From positions 1 through 57,088 of the forward strand of contig JANJWF010000028.1 of assembly GCA_024709685.1 (NCBI GenBank): DNA of 57,088 bases, written 5' to 3'. Source of the DNA: Thiobacillus sp. (GTDB lineage Bacteria; Pseudomonadota; Gammaproteobacteria; Burkholderiales; Thiobacillaceae). A program made the position numbers and the translations under genes. The notes beneath the pieces were generated by a model. The model had not been told where the DNA came from. It searched no databases and saw only the letters and a list, made by a program, of their open reading frames with translations. Every line of letters starts with the position of its first letter. The first letter of the stretch is position 1. Of this stretch, positions 8,819 through 17,744 are shown piece after piece.

Positions 8819-10099
8819 ATGAAACTTCTCGTCATCGGCTCCGGCGGTCGCGAACACGCACTGGCGTGGAAGCTCGCACAATCGCCCCGCGTCTCGCAAG
8901 TGCTCGTTGCGCCCGGCAACGGCGGCACGGCGCAGGAAGACGGCCTCGTCAACGTACCCTTCACCGACATTCCGGCGCTGATTGAATTCGTACGTGGCGA
9001 TACGGACATCGGCTTCACCGTGGTCGGCCCCGAGGCGCCGCTGGCGGCAGGGGTGGTCGACGCCTTCCTGGCCGCGGGGTTGAAGATCTTTGGCCCGACC
9101 CAGGCCGCCGCCCAGCTCGAAAGCTCGAAGGATTTCGCCAAACAGTTCATGGCGCGCCATGGCATCCCGACCGCCGCCTTCGGCACCTTCACCGACACCG
9201 CCGAGGCGCATGCCTACATTGATGCGCACGGCGCGCCCATCGTGGTGAAGGCCGACGGGCTGGCCGCCGGCAAGGGCGTGGTCGTCGCGACGAGCGCCGC
9301 CGAGGCGCATGCCGCCGTGGATTCCATGCTCTCCGGCAACACCCTGGGCGAAGCCGGGCACCGCGTGGTGATCGAGGAATGCCTCGTGGGCGAGGAAGCC
9401 AGCTTCATCGTCATGGCCGACGGCGAGCACGTACTGCCGCTCGCCTCCAGCCAGGACCACAAGCGTTTGCTGGACGACGACGAGGGTCCCAACACCGGGG
9501 GCATGGGTGCCTACTCGCCTGCGCCGGTGGTCACCCCCCAGCTGCACGCGCGCATCATGCGCGAGGTGATCCAGCCGACGGTCGAAGGCATGGCGGCCGA
9601 CGGCATCCGCTACACCGGTTTTCTGTATGCCGGCATCATGGTCGGCGCAGATGGCGCGCCCAAAGTACTCGAATTCAACTGCCGCATGGGCGACCCCGAG
9701 ACCCAGCCGATCATGATGCGGCTGAAGTCCGATCTCGTCGCCGTGGTCGAGGCCGCGATCAGCGGCAGGCTCGACCAGATCGAGGTCGAATGGGACCGCC
9801 GCACCGCGCTCGCCGTGGTGCTGGCCGCCGCCGGCTACCCCGACGCCCCGCAGCGGGGCGCAGTCATCGGCCCGCTGCCTGCCGCGGCCGAAGATCTGCA
9901 CGTGTTCCACGCCGGGACCGCCGCGCAGGATGGCCGTACCGTGGCGAACGGCGGCCGCGTGCTGGCGGTGACCGCGCTCGGCGACAGCGTGCGCATGGCG
10001 CAGAAACGCGCCTACGACGCGGTGGCCGGCATCCACTTCGACGGCATGCAGTACCGCCGCGACATCGGCTGGCGCGCGCTTGATCGCAACAAGAAGTGA
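8819..10099 (+). CDS. purD: Phosphoribosylamine-glycine ligase (GARS)
   Basis: 426 residues with an ATP-grasp fold. It begins MKLLVIGSGGREHALAWKL and contains GPEAPLAAGVVDAF, the ATP-binding VVKADGLAAGKGVVV, and FNCRMGDPETQPIM with metal ligands. It makes GAR from phosphoribosylamine and glycine in purine synthesis. Its stop codon overlaps the start of the next gene by 20 bp, so they are translationally coupled. Confidence 0.97.
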   Translation: MKLLVIGSGGREHALAWKLAQSPRVSQVLVAPGNGGTAQEDGLVNVPFTDIPALIEFVRGDTDIGFTVVGPEAPLAAGVVDAFLAAGLKIFGPTQAAAQLESSKDFAKQFMARHGIPTAAFGTFTDTAEAHAYIDAHGAPIVVKADGLAAGKGVVVATSAAEAHAAVDSMLSGNTLGEAGHRVVIEECLVGEEASFIVMADGEHVLPLASSQDHKRLLDDDEGPNTGGMGAYSPAPVVTPQLHARIMREVIQPTVEGMAADGIRYTGFLYAGIMVGADGAPKVLEFNCRMGDPETQPIMMRLKSDLVAVVEAAISGRLDQIEVEWDRRTALAVVLAAAGYPDAPQRGAVIGPLPAAAEDLHVFHAGTAAQDGRTVANGGRVLAVTALGDSVRMAQKRAYDAVAGIHFDGMQYRRDIGWRALDRNKK

Positions 10100-10637
10100 A
10101 ACGGCGAGCCTGCGCGCGCACCTCAGGCGCGGCGGTCTGATCGCCTACCCCACCGAATCCTGCTACGGTCTCGGCTGCGACCCGCGCAACCCGCGCGCGT
10201 TGCAGCGCCTGGTCAGACTCAAAGGGCGCAGCGCCGCCAAGGGGCTGCTGCTGATCGCCGACCATTTCAAGCGGCTGCAGCCCTTCGTGCGTCCCCTCTC
10301 TGCGGCCGACCGGGCGCGCATGCAGCGCAGTTGGCCGGGGCCCGTCACCTGGGTGGTGCCGGCATCCTCCGCCTGCCCGCCTCTGCTCACCGGCGGGCGC
10401 CCCACGATTGCAGTGCGCGTCACCGCCCATCCCGGCGCTGCGCGCCTGTGCCGCTTGCTCGGCATGGCGCTGGTTTCCACCAGCGCTAACAAAAGTGGCC
10501 GCAGGCCGGCCAAAACTGCGGCAGAATGTCGCAGAATATTCGGCCCACGGATACGCGTGATCGCCGGCCGCATCGGCCCACGCCGGCGCCCATCCACCCT
10601 GATCGACCTTGCCACCGGAACGGTACTTCGACCCTGA
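10080..10637 (+). CDS. tsaC: TsaC/Sua5/YrdC-family protein
   Basis: 185 residues of the YrdC fold: [18 protein letters not shown] near the N-terminus, [26 protein letters not shown] and [12 protein letters not shown] are the family's nucleotide- and threonine-binding motifs. It probably makes threonylcarbamoyl-AMP for the t6A37 modification of tRNA. Start TTG 10080 lies inside purD. The stop overlaps the hemF start (TGATG), giving a tightly coupled purD-tsaC-hemF string. Confidence 0.88.
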   Translation: MIATRSETASLRAHLRRGGLIAYPTESCYGLGCDPRNPRALQRLVRLKGRSAAKGLLLIADHFKRLQPFVRPLSAADRARMQRSWPGPVTWVVPASSACPPLLTGGRPTIAVRVTAHPGAARLCRLLGMALVSTSANKSGRRPAKTAAECRRIFGPRIRVIAGRIGPRRRPSTLIDLATGTVLRP

Positions 10638-11626
10638 TGTCTGCCCCTGCCGCCGTCGCCGCAACGTTCGATCCCCACGCAGTCAAGACCTATCTGCTCG
10701 ACCTGCAGGCGCGCACCGTCGCCGCACTCGAAGCGGCCGATGGCCTAGCCTTCCGCACCGACGCCTGGGAGCGCACCCCCTCCCGGGGAACGGGCGCGTA
10801 CCGTGAAGGGCATAAAGGAGACGAGGCCGGGCCTGCCTTGAATGGCGGCGGCGGCATCTCACGGCTGATCGAGGAAGGCCGGATATTCGAACGCGGGGGG
10901 GTGAACTTCTCGCACGTGACGGGCAGCCAGCTGCCGCCTTCGGCGAGCGCGCACCGCCCCGAGCTCGCCGGCCGCCGCTGGGAGGCAATGGGCGTCTCGC
11001 TGGTGCTGCACCCGCGCAATCCCCACGTGCCGACGGTGCACATGAACGTGCGCGGCTTTGTCGCAACGAAGGACGGCGAGGCGCCGGTGTGGTGGTTCGG
11101 CGGCGCCATGGACCTCACGCCCTACTATGGCTCCGTCGAGGACGCACGGCACTTCCACGCGACCTGCAAGGCCGCGCTCGATCCCTTCGGCACCAGCCTG
11201 CATCCGCGCTTCAAGGCATGGTGCGACCGCTACTTCTTCCTCAAGCACCGCAACGAGCCGCGCGGCGTCGGCGGCATCTTCTACGACGACTTCTCCGAAG
11301 GCAGCTTCGACCGCGCCTTCGCCATGACGAAGAGCGTGGGCGACGCCTTCCTCGCTGCCTACCTGCCCATCCTCGAACGCCGCAGCAACCTTCCCTACGG
11401 CGAGCGCGAGCGCGACTTCCAGGCCTACCGCCGCGGCCGCTATGTCGAATTCAACCTGGTGTTCGACCGCGGCACCCTGTTCGGCCTGCAGTCGGGCGGG
11501 CGCACCGAGTCGATCCTGATGTCGCTGCCGCCGATCGTGAAGTGGCGCTACGACTGGCATCCCGAGCCCGGCACGCCTGAAGCTGCGCTATATACCGATT
11601 TCCTCGTCGCGCGCGACTGGGTTTAG
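10637..11626 (+). CDS. hemF: Oxygen-dependent coproporphyrinogen III oxidase
   Basis: 329 residues of the aerobic HemF family. Signature stretches are [15 protein letters not shown] and [19 protein letters not shown] followed by [18 protein letters not shown] is also present. It oxidatively decarboxylates coproporphyrinogen III, so this organism can make haem with oxygen. ATG 10637 overlaps the preceding stop. The last base of the TAG stop (11626) is also the first base of repeat copy C, so the repeat abuts this gene with no spare base. Confidence 0.96.
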   Translation: MSAPAAVAATFDPHAVKTYLLDLQARTVAALEAADGLAFRTDAWERTPSRGTGAYREGHKGDEAGPALNGGGGISRLIEEGRIFERGGVNFSHVTGSQLPPSASAHRPELAGRRWEAMGVSLVLHPRNPHVPTVHMNVRGFVATKDGEAPVWWFGGAMDLTPYYGSVEDARHFHATCKAALDPFGTSLHPRFKAWCDRYFFLKHRNEPRGVGGIFYDDFSEGSFDRAFAMTKSVGDAFLAAYLPILERRSNLPYGERERDFQAYRRGRYVEFNLVFDRGTLFGLQSGGRTESILMSLPPIVKWRYDWHPEPGTPEAALYTDFLVARDWV

Positions 11627-11892
11627 GGCGTGTTGACATATATTTCACGCCTGCGTTGCAGCGAAATGGCGATGGATGTGAGGCGCGGTGCGCGGGCAAG
11701 GGCCACTCCCTTGCCAAGCACCGCAACGACGCAGACGAGCCATTCTCGCCGCAACCTTTCAGGACGGGGGCAATTTGGACGCCCCCCTTTGTCGCAAACC
11801 GCTTGCAGTGCTTGCACTGCGGCGCGTCTCGCTTCGCGGGCTGCATCCCAAATTGCCCCCGTCGCAGACGCGAAATATACGTCAACACGCCC
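11626..11892 (+). repeat. Complete copy C of the 265-bp structured repeat
   Basis: 267 bp with terminal inverted repeats (GGGCGTGTTGACATATATTT left; complement at 11871-11892). Internal stems match copy B in position but not in sequence: GGGGGCAATTTGG (11766-11778) pairs with 11848-11860, and GCAGTG-CTTG-CACTGC forms a perfect hairpin. It lies exactly between the hemF stop and the next gene's ATG at 11898. TTA flanks both ends but copy B lacks such a duplication. Confidence 0.88.
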
Positions 11893-11897
11893 TTAAC

Positions 11898-14800
11898 ATG
11901 CACAAGATTCCGCGCCGCATCCTGATCGGCCTCGGCGTCCTGCTGCTGATCGTCGCCCTGATCGGGCTCGTTGCATACGAGCTGGTGTCGTCGGCACTGG
12001 AAGCGCAATTCCTTGCCCGCAGCGCGCAAAAGATGACCTGGCAGATGCGGCCGGGTCCGTCGACGCGCATCCGCTATCCCGGCCAGGGGCCTTACGACGT
12101 GCGGCTCGGCTACAGCAAATTGCCGGGGTATCTGGAGCGGCTCGACAAGGCCGGCTGGCAGATCGACGAGCAGGCGAGGATCAAGGTTCAGATGGCCCGG
12201 GTGCATGATCTCGGCCTGTTCCTGCCTTATCACGAAAAAGACCAGGGTGGTCTCACCCTGCTCGACAGCGAAGGCAGGCCGCTGCACCAAAACCTGTACC
12301 CGAAGCGGGCATACAGCCGCTTCGAAGACATCCCCGAACTGCTGGTCGACGCCTTGCTCCACATCGAGAACCGTGAACTGCTGGCCGAGGAGTTCCCCAC
12401 CCGCAACCCCGCGGTGGAGTGGGACCGGCTCGCCCAGGCATTGGTGGAAAAGGGCGTCAGTCTAGTCGACCGCAACCGCAACGTGCCGGGAGGGAGCACC
12501 CTGCCGACGCAGATCGAGAAGTACCGCCATTCGCCCGAGGGCCTCACTTCCAGCATGAGCGAGAAACTGCGCCAGATGGGCACCGCCAGCCTGCGTGCCT
12601 ACCTCGACGGCTCCAACACGCTGCCGATGCGGAAGAAGACGGTGATGGCCTACCTCAATACCGTGCCGCTGTCCGCCGCCCCGCGCTTCGGCGAGGTCAA
12701 CGGCATCGGCGACGGCTTGTGGGCCTGGTACGGACTCGACTTCGATGAGATCAACCGCATCCTCGCCAAGCCGCCGCGCGCCAGGGATGCCGCCTATGCC
12801 AGCGCGCTCAAACACACGCTCTCGCTGATCGTGGCAGAACGCCGCCCTTCGTATTACCTGGCCGCCAATCGCAAGGCGCTCGACGCGCTGACCGACGATC
12901 ACCTGGATCTGCTGGCTCAGGCCGGTGTGATCTCGCGGGAATTGGCCGCCCGCGCCAAGGATGTCAAACTGCGCAGCATCCGGGAGCGCATCGATCCGCC
13001 TGCACCAAATTTCGTCGAGCAGAAGGCCTCCAACTCGCTGCGCATCCGCGTCGCCGCGCTGCTGGGCGAGCGGCGCCTGTACGACCTCGACCGACTCGAC
13101 CTCGAGGTCGCGACCACGATCAACCAACCGGCGCAAAAGATCGTCAGCAGCTACCTGCAGAGCCTCGCCAAACCGGAGGCCGTCGCAGCCTCGGGCCTTT
13201 TCGGCCATCGCCTGCTGCAACCCGGGAACCCGCTGAAAAGCGTGATATACAGCTTCACCCTGTACGAAAAGGCGCCGCAGGGCAACCTCCTGCGCATTCA
13301 GGCCGACAATCTCAACCAGCCGTTCGACATCAACAGCCAGGCACGCCTGGATCTCGGCTCCACCGCCAAGTTGCGCACCCTGGTCACCTATCTGGAAATC
13401 GTCGCACGGCTGCGACAGGAGTACCAGGGCCTCGATGCCGCCGCGCTGGGACAGCGGGCGCAACCGCAGCGCGACGTGCTGGCGCAGTGGGTGGCCGCCA
13501 CGCTGCAGAAGCAGCCCGGCATCCGCCTCGACGCGCTGCTCGAGGCCGCGATGCGCCGCCAGTATTCCGCTTCGCCGGAAACCTTCTTCACCGGCGGTGG
13601 CCTGCACACCTTCGCCAACTTCGACCCCAAGGACAACAGCCGCAATATGGACGTGTGGGAGGCCACCCGCAACTCGGTCAACCTGGTCTACATCCGCATC
13701 ATGCGCGACATCGTACGGCATTACGCGAGCAGCACGCCGGGGGCGGCGGGGCGTATCCTGGATGACGCCAGCAATCCGCTCAGGGAAACCTACCTCGCCC
13801 GCTTCGTCGACCAGGAGGGCCGCGGCTTCATCCGCCGCTTCTATCAGCACCACAGCAAGCTCGACCCCACGCAGATGGCAGACGACGTCTACGCCCGCGT
13901 CGGCGACAACCCACGCCGATTCTCCATCGTTTTCCGTTACCTGGAGCCCGAAGCGAAATTCGAGGCCTATGCAAGTGCATTGCGCGCCCACGTGCCGGCC
14001 GCCGCCGGCCTCAGCCAGAAAACACTCGAATCGATGTACCTGGCATATGCACCTGACACCTACAGCCTGACCGACCTCGGTTACCTGGCGCAGATCCATC
14101 CGCTGGAGCTATGGGTGGTGAAAACCCTGCGCGCCGCGCCCAAGACCGACCTGGCCACCCTGTACGAATCCGGCATGGGGGTGCGCCTCGAAGTCTACGA
14201 CTGGTTATTCAGCACCAGCCGCAAGAATACCCAGGATCGCCGCATCCAGAGCCTGCTCGAAGTCGAGGCCTTCGAAGGCCTGTTGCGCGACTGGAAGCGC
14301 CTGGGCTATCCGTTCGAGCACCTCACCCCCTCCTACGCGACCGCCATCGGCAGTTCGGGCGACCGCCCCGCCGCACTGGCAGAACTGATGGGCATCCTGG
14401 TCAACGACGGGGTGCGGATGCCGATGGTGAGCCTCGCCGGCCTGCATTTCGCCGCCGACACCCCCTACGACACCCGCCTGTCGCCCAGGCCGGTCAGGGA
14501 CGAGCGCCTGATGCCCGTCGAAGTCGCACAGACGGTGCGCCGCGCGCTGGCCCAGGTGGTGCAATCGGGCACCGCCGTGCGGCTGGCCGGCGCACTCAAG
14601 GACTCGGCCGGGCGGCCGCTCACCATCGGCGGCAAGACCGGCACCGGTGACAACCGCTACCAACGCTTCGGTCGCGGCGGTCAGCTGCTCGAATCGCGCG
14701 TGGTCAACCGTACCGCCACCTTCGCGTTCTACCTGAGCGACCGCTATTTCGGCACGCTGACGGTCCTGGTGCCAGGCGAGGAGGCGGGGCAATTCGGCTT

Positions 14801-15116
14801 CACTAGTTCGCTCACCGCGCAGATCCTGAAGACCCTGCTGCCGCAACTGCAGGCGCACCTGCACCTTGGGCCACCCCTGTCGCCGAAGACCGCGCCTGAG
14901 GCCGCGGCTCCCGCAGCCCAGCCGAAACCGCCGGCGGCGGCGCCGGCACCGCGCGCGGCCCCCAGGGAAAAGCCCGACGGCGCCACCAGCCAGGCCGACC
15001 CGCAGGTGAAACAACCGGAACCGGCCGAAGGCGGTTTTCCGGAAGACCTCGAACCCAGCGTCGTGGTGCCGGTCCCACTCAATACCGGGCCTGCCGCCGC
15101 CGAGCCGACGCGGTGA
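11898..15116 (+). CDS. Class A penicillin-binding protein-like transglycosylase/transpeptidase
   Basis: 1072 residues. A single N-terminal membrane anchor (ILIGLGVLLLIVALIGLVAY) is followed by a GT51 glycosyltransferase domain with HIENRELLAEEFPTRNP and GGSTLPTQIEKYRHS (the GGST..Q motif), then a long insert and a transpeptidase domain with SxxK (STAK), SVN and KTGTGDN. The C-terminal 80 residues are Pro/Ala-rich. It would polymerise and cross-link periplasmic peptidoglycan. It is longer than standard PBP1a/1b and the catalytic motifs are unusually spaced, so it resembles a proteobacterial side branch of class A PBPs. The open frame extends upstream through the repeat; ATG 11898 begins just before the anchor. 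Confidence 0.85.
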   Translation: MHKIPRRILIGLGVLLLIVALIGLVAYELVSSALEAQFLARSAQKMTWQMRPGPSTRIRYPGQGPYDVRLGYSKLPGYLERLDKAGWQIDEQARIKVQMARVHDLGLFLPYHEKDQGGLTLLDSEGRPLHQNLYPKRAYSRFEDIPELLVDALLHIENRELLAEEFPTRNPAVEWDRLAQALVEKGVSLVDRNRNVPGGSTLPTQIEKYRHSPEGLTSSMSEKLRQMGTASLRAYLDGSNTLPMRKKTVMAYLNTVPLSAAPRFGEVNGIGDGLWAWYGLDFDEINRILAKPPRARDAAYASALKHTLSLIVAERRPSYYLAANRKALDALTDDHLDLLAQAGVISRELAARAKDVKLRSIRERIDPPAPNFVEQKASNSLRIRVAALLGERRLYDLDRLDLEVATTINQPAQKIVSSYLQSLAKPEAVAASGLFGHRLLQPGNPLKSVIYSFTLYEKAPQGNLLRIQADNLNQPFDINSQARLDLGSTAKLRTLVTYLEIVARLRQEYQGLDAAALGQRAQPQRDVLAQWVAATLQKQPGIRLDALLEAAMRRQYSASPETFFTGGGLHTFANFDPKDNSRNMDVWEATRNSVNLVYIRIMRDIVRHYASSTPGAAGRILDDASNPLRETYLARFVDQEGRGFIRRFYQHHSKLDPTQMADDVYARVGDNPRRFSIVFRYLEPEAKFEAYASALRAHVPAAAGLSQKTLESMYLAYAPDTYSLTDLGYLAQIHPLELWVVKTLRAAPKTDLATLYESGMGVRLEVYDWLFSTSRKNTQDRRIQSLLEVEAFEGLLRDWKRLGYPFEHLTPSYATAIGSSGDRPAALAELMGILVNDGVRMPMVSLAGLHFAADTPYDTRLSPRPVRDERLMPVEVAQTVRRALAQVVQSGTAVRLAGALKDSAGRPLTIGGKTGTGDNRYQRFGRGGQLLESRVVNRTATFAFYLSDRYFGTLTVLVPGEEAGQFGFTSSLTAQILKTLLPQLQAHLHLGPPLSPKTAPEAAAPAAQPKPPAAAPAPRAAPREKPDGATSQADPQVKQPEPAEGGFPEDLEPSVVVPVPLNTGPAAAEPTR

Positions 15117-15228
15117 CGCCCGGGTGGTTCATGCGACGCCACATCACTTCTCGCGCTGGACAAGCGCGCGAAGGGGATCGGAGCCCTTTAGGGATCGCGC
15201 ACAAATCGGATATGCTCAGGACTGCCCC

Positions 15229-16428
15229 ATGAAAGACCACATCCACCACCTGATCCAGCACCCCTCCGCCGACCCTGGAAACGTCAGCGTACCGGCGTTG
15301 AAGGTGCTGTCCGAGATCACGACCAGCCTGTCGACCGACGCCGACGTCGAGCAACTGCTGGGGCGCTTCCTCGCCACCATGATCCGGCTGGCCGGCGCGC
15401 AGGCGGGCGCAGTGCGCATCATCACCGACGACCGCACTCACCTCCGGCTGATCGGCTCGGTCGGCCTGCCGCCCCAACTGGTCGAGCATGAAACCCTCGT
15501 CAGCCTCGATTGCGGCGTGTGCGGCAAGGCGGCGCGCGAGGTCACCGTGAGCAGCTGGAGCAATGTGGCCTACTGCAAGCGGCAGGCCAACGATGCCTAC
15601 TTCAGCGACAGCTGCAGCACCGTGGTGGCGGTGCCGCTCATGCACAAGAACCAGGTCATGGGCGTGTATAACCTGTTCATGGCCGAAGGCAAGGTCGTTC
15701 CCGACGACGTGCGCCTGCTGTTCCGCTCGATCAGCGAGCACCTCGGCATCGCGCTGGAAAACGCACGGCTGACGCGCGAGAACATGCGCATCTCGCTGAT
15801 GAACGAGCGCCAGATGCTGGCCAACCAGATCCACGACTCGCTGGCGCAGACGCTCGCCTACGCCAAGATGCGGCTCACCGTGCTATCCGATGCCATGCAT
15901 CGCGAGGATTATCCCAAAGCCAACCGCTATCTGGTCGATGTCGAGGAAGCAGTCGACCTTGCCTACGCCGACCTGCGCGACCTCATCACCCAGTACCGGG
16001 ACCGCATCAACCCGCGCGGCCTGGTGCCGGCGATCCAGGAACTCGCCAAGAACTTCCGCAAGAAGGCCAACGCCGACGTCGATTTCCTCAACCTGCTGCA
16101 GGAGGTCAACCTTTCGCCCGACGAGGAAATCCAGGTCTTCCACATCATCCAGGAATCGCTCTACAACATCGCCAAGCACGCCCGCGCGCGCCACGTCGTC
16201 ATCACGTTCGACCTGGAAAACGGCCAGTACATCGTCAACGTCGCCGACGACGGCGTCGGCGTGCAGAAAAAGGACGGGTCGTCCACCATGGGCAAGAGTT
16301 TCGGGCTCACCATCATGCGCGAGCGTGCCGGCCGCCTGAACGGCAGGCTCAGCGTCGAGTCGCGTCCCGCCGGCGGCACCGTCATCCGTCTGGTGTTCCC
16401 GCAGCGCAAATCGGAGCAGGTGGCATGA
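15229..16428 (+). CDS. GAF-domain sensor histidine kinase, NarX/NreB type
   Basis: 399 residues without membrane segments. A GAF domain (about residues 20-175) contains a cluster of four cysteines (DCGVCGKAARE, then YCKRQ and DSCSTVV), a HisKA_3 dimerisation region with phospho-acceptor His in NQIHDSLAQTLAYAKMRL, and a HATPase domain with ESLYNIAKHA and DDGVGV. It is cytosolic and phosphorylates the regulator overlapping its stop (ATGA). The cysteines could bind an iron-sulfur cluster or sense redox state; this is inference. ATG 15229 is the first in-frame ATG before the conserved region. Confidence 0.88.
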   Translation: MKDHIHHLIQHPSADPGNVSVPALKVLSEITTSLSTDADVEQLLGRFLATMIRLAGAQAGAVRIITDDRTHLRLIGSVGLPPQLVEHETLVSLDCGVCGKAAREVTVSSWSNVAYCKRQANDAYFSDSCSTVVAVPLMHKNQVMGVYNLFMAEGKVVPDDVRLLFRSISEHLGIALENARLTRENMRISLMNERQMLANQIHDSLAQTLAYAKMRLTVLSDAMHREDYPKANRYLVDVEEAVDLAYADLRDLITQYRDRINPRGLVPAIQELAKNFRKKANADVDFLNLLQEVNLSPDEEIQVFHIIQESLYNIAKHARARHVVITFDLENGQYIVNVADDGVGVQKKDGSSTMGKSFGLTIMRERAGRLNGRLSVESRPAGGTVIRLVFPQRKSEQVA

Positions 16429-17093
16429 CCCTGAAAACCCGCATCATCCTCGTCGACGACCATACCCTGTTCCGCAAGGGCCTCACCGAGCTCCTCGAGC
16501 AAAGCGGCAGCATCGAGGTCTCCGCCTTCACCGGCAACCCCGACGAGGTCGTCATGCTGCTCAAGGCACACCGCCCAGACGTCATCATCATCGACCTCAA
16601 CATGCCCGGCACCGACGGCATCACCCTGATGCAGCAGTTGCGCGCCGCCGGCTTCGGCCTGCCGGTGCTCATCCTCACCCTCTCCGAGGCCGAGGACGAC
16701 CTTGCCCGCGCCCTGCGCGCCGGCGCCAACGGCTACCTGCTGAAGAGCATGGAACCCGACGAAGTCGTCGACGCCATCCTGCGCGCCCAGCGGGGCGAAA
16801 CGGTCGTCGCCCCCGCCATGACCGCCAAGCTCGTCAGGCTCTACGACCAGAAAGACCACGACACCAGTTCGCTGCTCGATGCGCTGACCCCGCGCGAACG
16901 CGAAATCCTCTCCCACCTGTCGCGCGGCGAAAGCAACAAGGCCATCGCCCGTACCCTCGACATCAGCCACGACACTGTCAAACTGCACGTCCGCCACATC
17001 CTCGCCAAGCTCAACCTGTCGTCGCGGGTGGAAGCCGCGGTGTTCGCGGTGGAGCACAAGGTGGCGCCGGGGGGGCGCGGCGAGGGGCGGTAG
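16425..17093 (+). CDS. NarL/FixJ-family response regulator
   Basis: 222 residues. The receiver domain has the acidic pair (ILVDDHTLF), phospho-acceptor Asp in VIIIDLNMPGTDG and the conserved Lys in GYLLKSM. The C-terminal LuxR helix-turn-helix reads LTPREREILSHLSRGESNKA with TVKLHVRHILAKLNL. It overlaps the kinase by 4 nt and is the output of that pair. Targets are unknown; it is the last resident gene before the cassette array. Confidence 0.93.
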   Translation: MTLKTRIILVDDHTLFRKGLTELLEQSGSIEVSAFTGNPDEVVMLLKAHRPDVIIIDLNMPGTDGITLMQQLRAAGFGLPVLILTLSEAEDDLARALRAGANGYLLKSMEPDEVVDAILRAQRGETVVAPAMTAKLVRLYDQKDHDTSSLLDALTPREREILSHLSRGESNKAIARTLDISHDTVKLHVRHILAKLNLSSRVEAAVFAVEHKVAPGGRGEGR

Positions 17094-17226
17094 GAACTGC
17101 CGTCTTTCACCGGGCAGCATGCAGGGTTTGTTTTCGCATTCCCCACTCAATCAAGGCGTTAGCATGATCGGGATCACGTTGTATTGCACGGCGGGTTTGG
17201 TTAGATGGCACTTTTACCGTTGAATT

Positions 17227-17236
17227 AACGTTAGGC
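17227..17236 (+). other. attC core site (left edge of cassette array)
   Basis: AACGTTAGGC matches the integron R' core, with the usual recombination point between G17230 and T17231. No complete upstream attC partner and no integrase gene are visible in the 130 bp back to the response regulator. It marks the probable left boundary of the inserted cassettes. Confidence 0.55.
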
Positions 17237-17293
17237 CACACAGGCCCTATTCGCGTTCATTGCCCGCTACTTCACACAGACAAGGGGAAGTCG

Positions 17294-17662
17294 TTGCTAA
17301 CTGCATTGTTCGACAAAGACTGCGAATTGGTCGGCTGGATCAGACCCGGCCAACACATCTTCGACACTGACATGAACTGGGTCGCCTACGTTTCTAATGG
17401 ACACGCGTGGTCGGCGGAGACTGGAAACTGGTTGGGCGCTGCAGGCGGCTACGTTTGTATGGACACCGACGGAAAGCCAGTCGCCTGGAATCCAGCCCAG
17501 GGAGTCCGCGGCACGGCCCGGCCCGCAAAACCCGCCCGCGCAGCACAGGCAGCGAGGCCTGCGCACCCTGCAAGGCCCGCTCGCCCCGTTCGCCCCGCAA
17601 GGCCAGCGACCCCGGCAGGCGGCTGGTCACAGTTGTCCTTCAAAGCATGGGGGGCGCGGTGA
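17294..17662 (+). CDS. 4-fold beta-flower domain protein (cassette gene)
   Basis: 122 residues. The first 75 carry repeated motifs (LFDKDCELVGWIRPGQHIFD, WVAYVSNGHAWSAETGNWLG, VCMDTDGKPVAWNP) characteristic of the small 4-fold beta-flower family. Residues 76-110 are a low-complexity repeat of Pro-Ala-Arg triplets, and the end is GGWSQLSFKAWG. The family is common in environmental integron cassettes and its function is unknown. Start TTG 17294 has AAGGGGAAG 4 nt upstream. It is followed directly by an attC-like site, as expected for a one-gene cassette. Confidence 0.75.
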   Translation: MLTALFDKDCELVGWIRPGQHIFDTDMNWVAYVSNGHAWSAETGNWLGAAGGYVCMDTDGKPVAWNPAQGVRGTARPAKPARAAQAARPAHPARPARPVRPARPATPAGGWSQLSFKAWGAR

Positions 17663-17667
17663 GTGCG

Positions 17668-17735
17668 GCCTAACCATCGATAGGACGTCACAAAGGCTGC
17701 GCCCTTGCGCCGCCTCTCATGTCAAACGCCAGAGC
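17668..17735 (+). other. attC-like recombination site 1
   Basis: It begins with GCCTAAC (17668-17674), has a central dyad AGGCTGCGC / GCGCCGCCT around 17692-17714, and ends TGTCAAACGCCAGAGC, in which AACG is kept but the following TTAGGC has drifted. It starts 6 nt after the preceding stop codon, the normal position of a cassette's attC. Confidence 0.6.
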
Positions 17736-17744
17736 GCAACCCCA

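Noticed and set aside
11620-11897. TTA target-site duplication around repeat copy C
   Set aside because: Copy B has different flanks (AGT and TAA), so three matching bases are not enough.
15147-15173. Hairpin upstream of the histidine kinase gene as a terminator
   Set aside because: The stem CTTCTCGCGCT/AAGCGCGCGAAG has no U-tract and a mismatch.
17094-17293. Integron integrase or attI left of the cassettes
   Set aside because: The 200 bp hold only one attC core and no coding sequence for a tyrosine recombinase.
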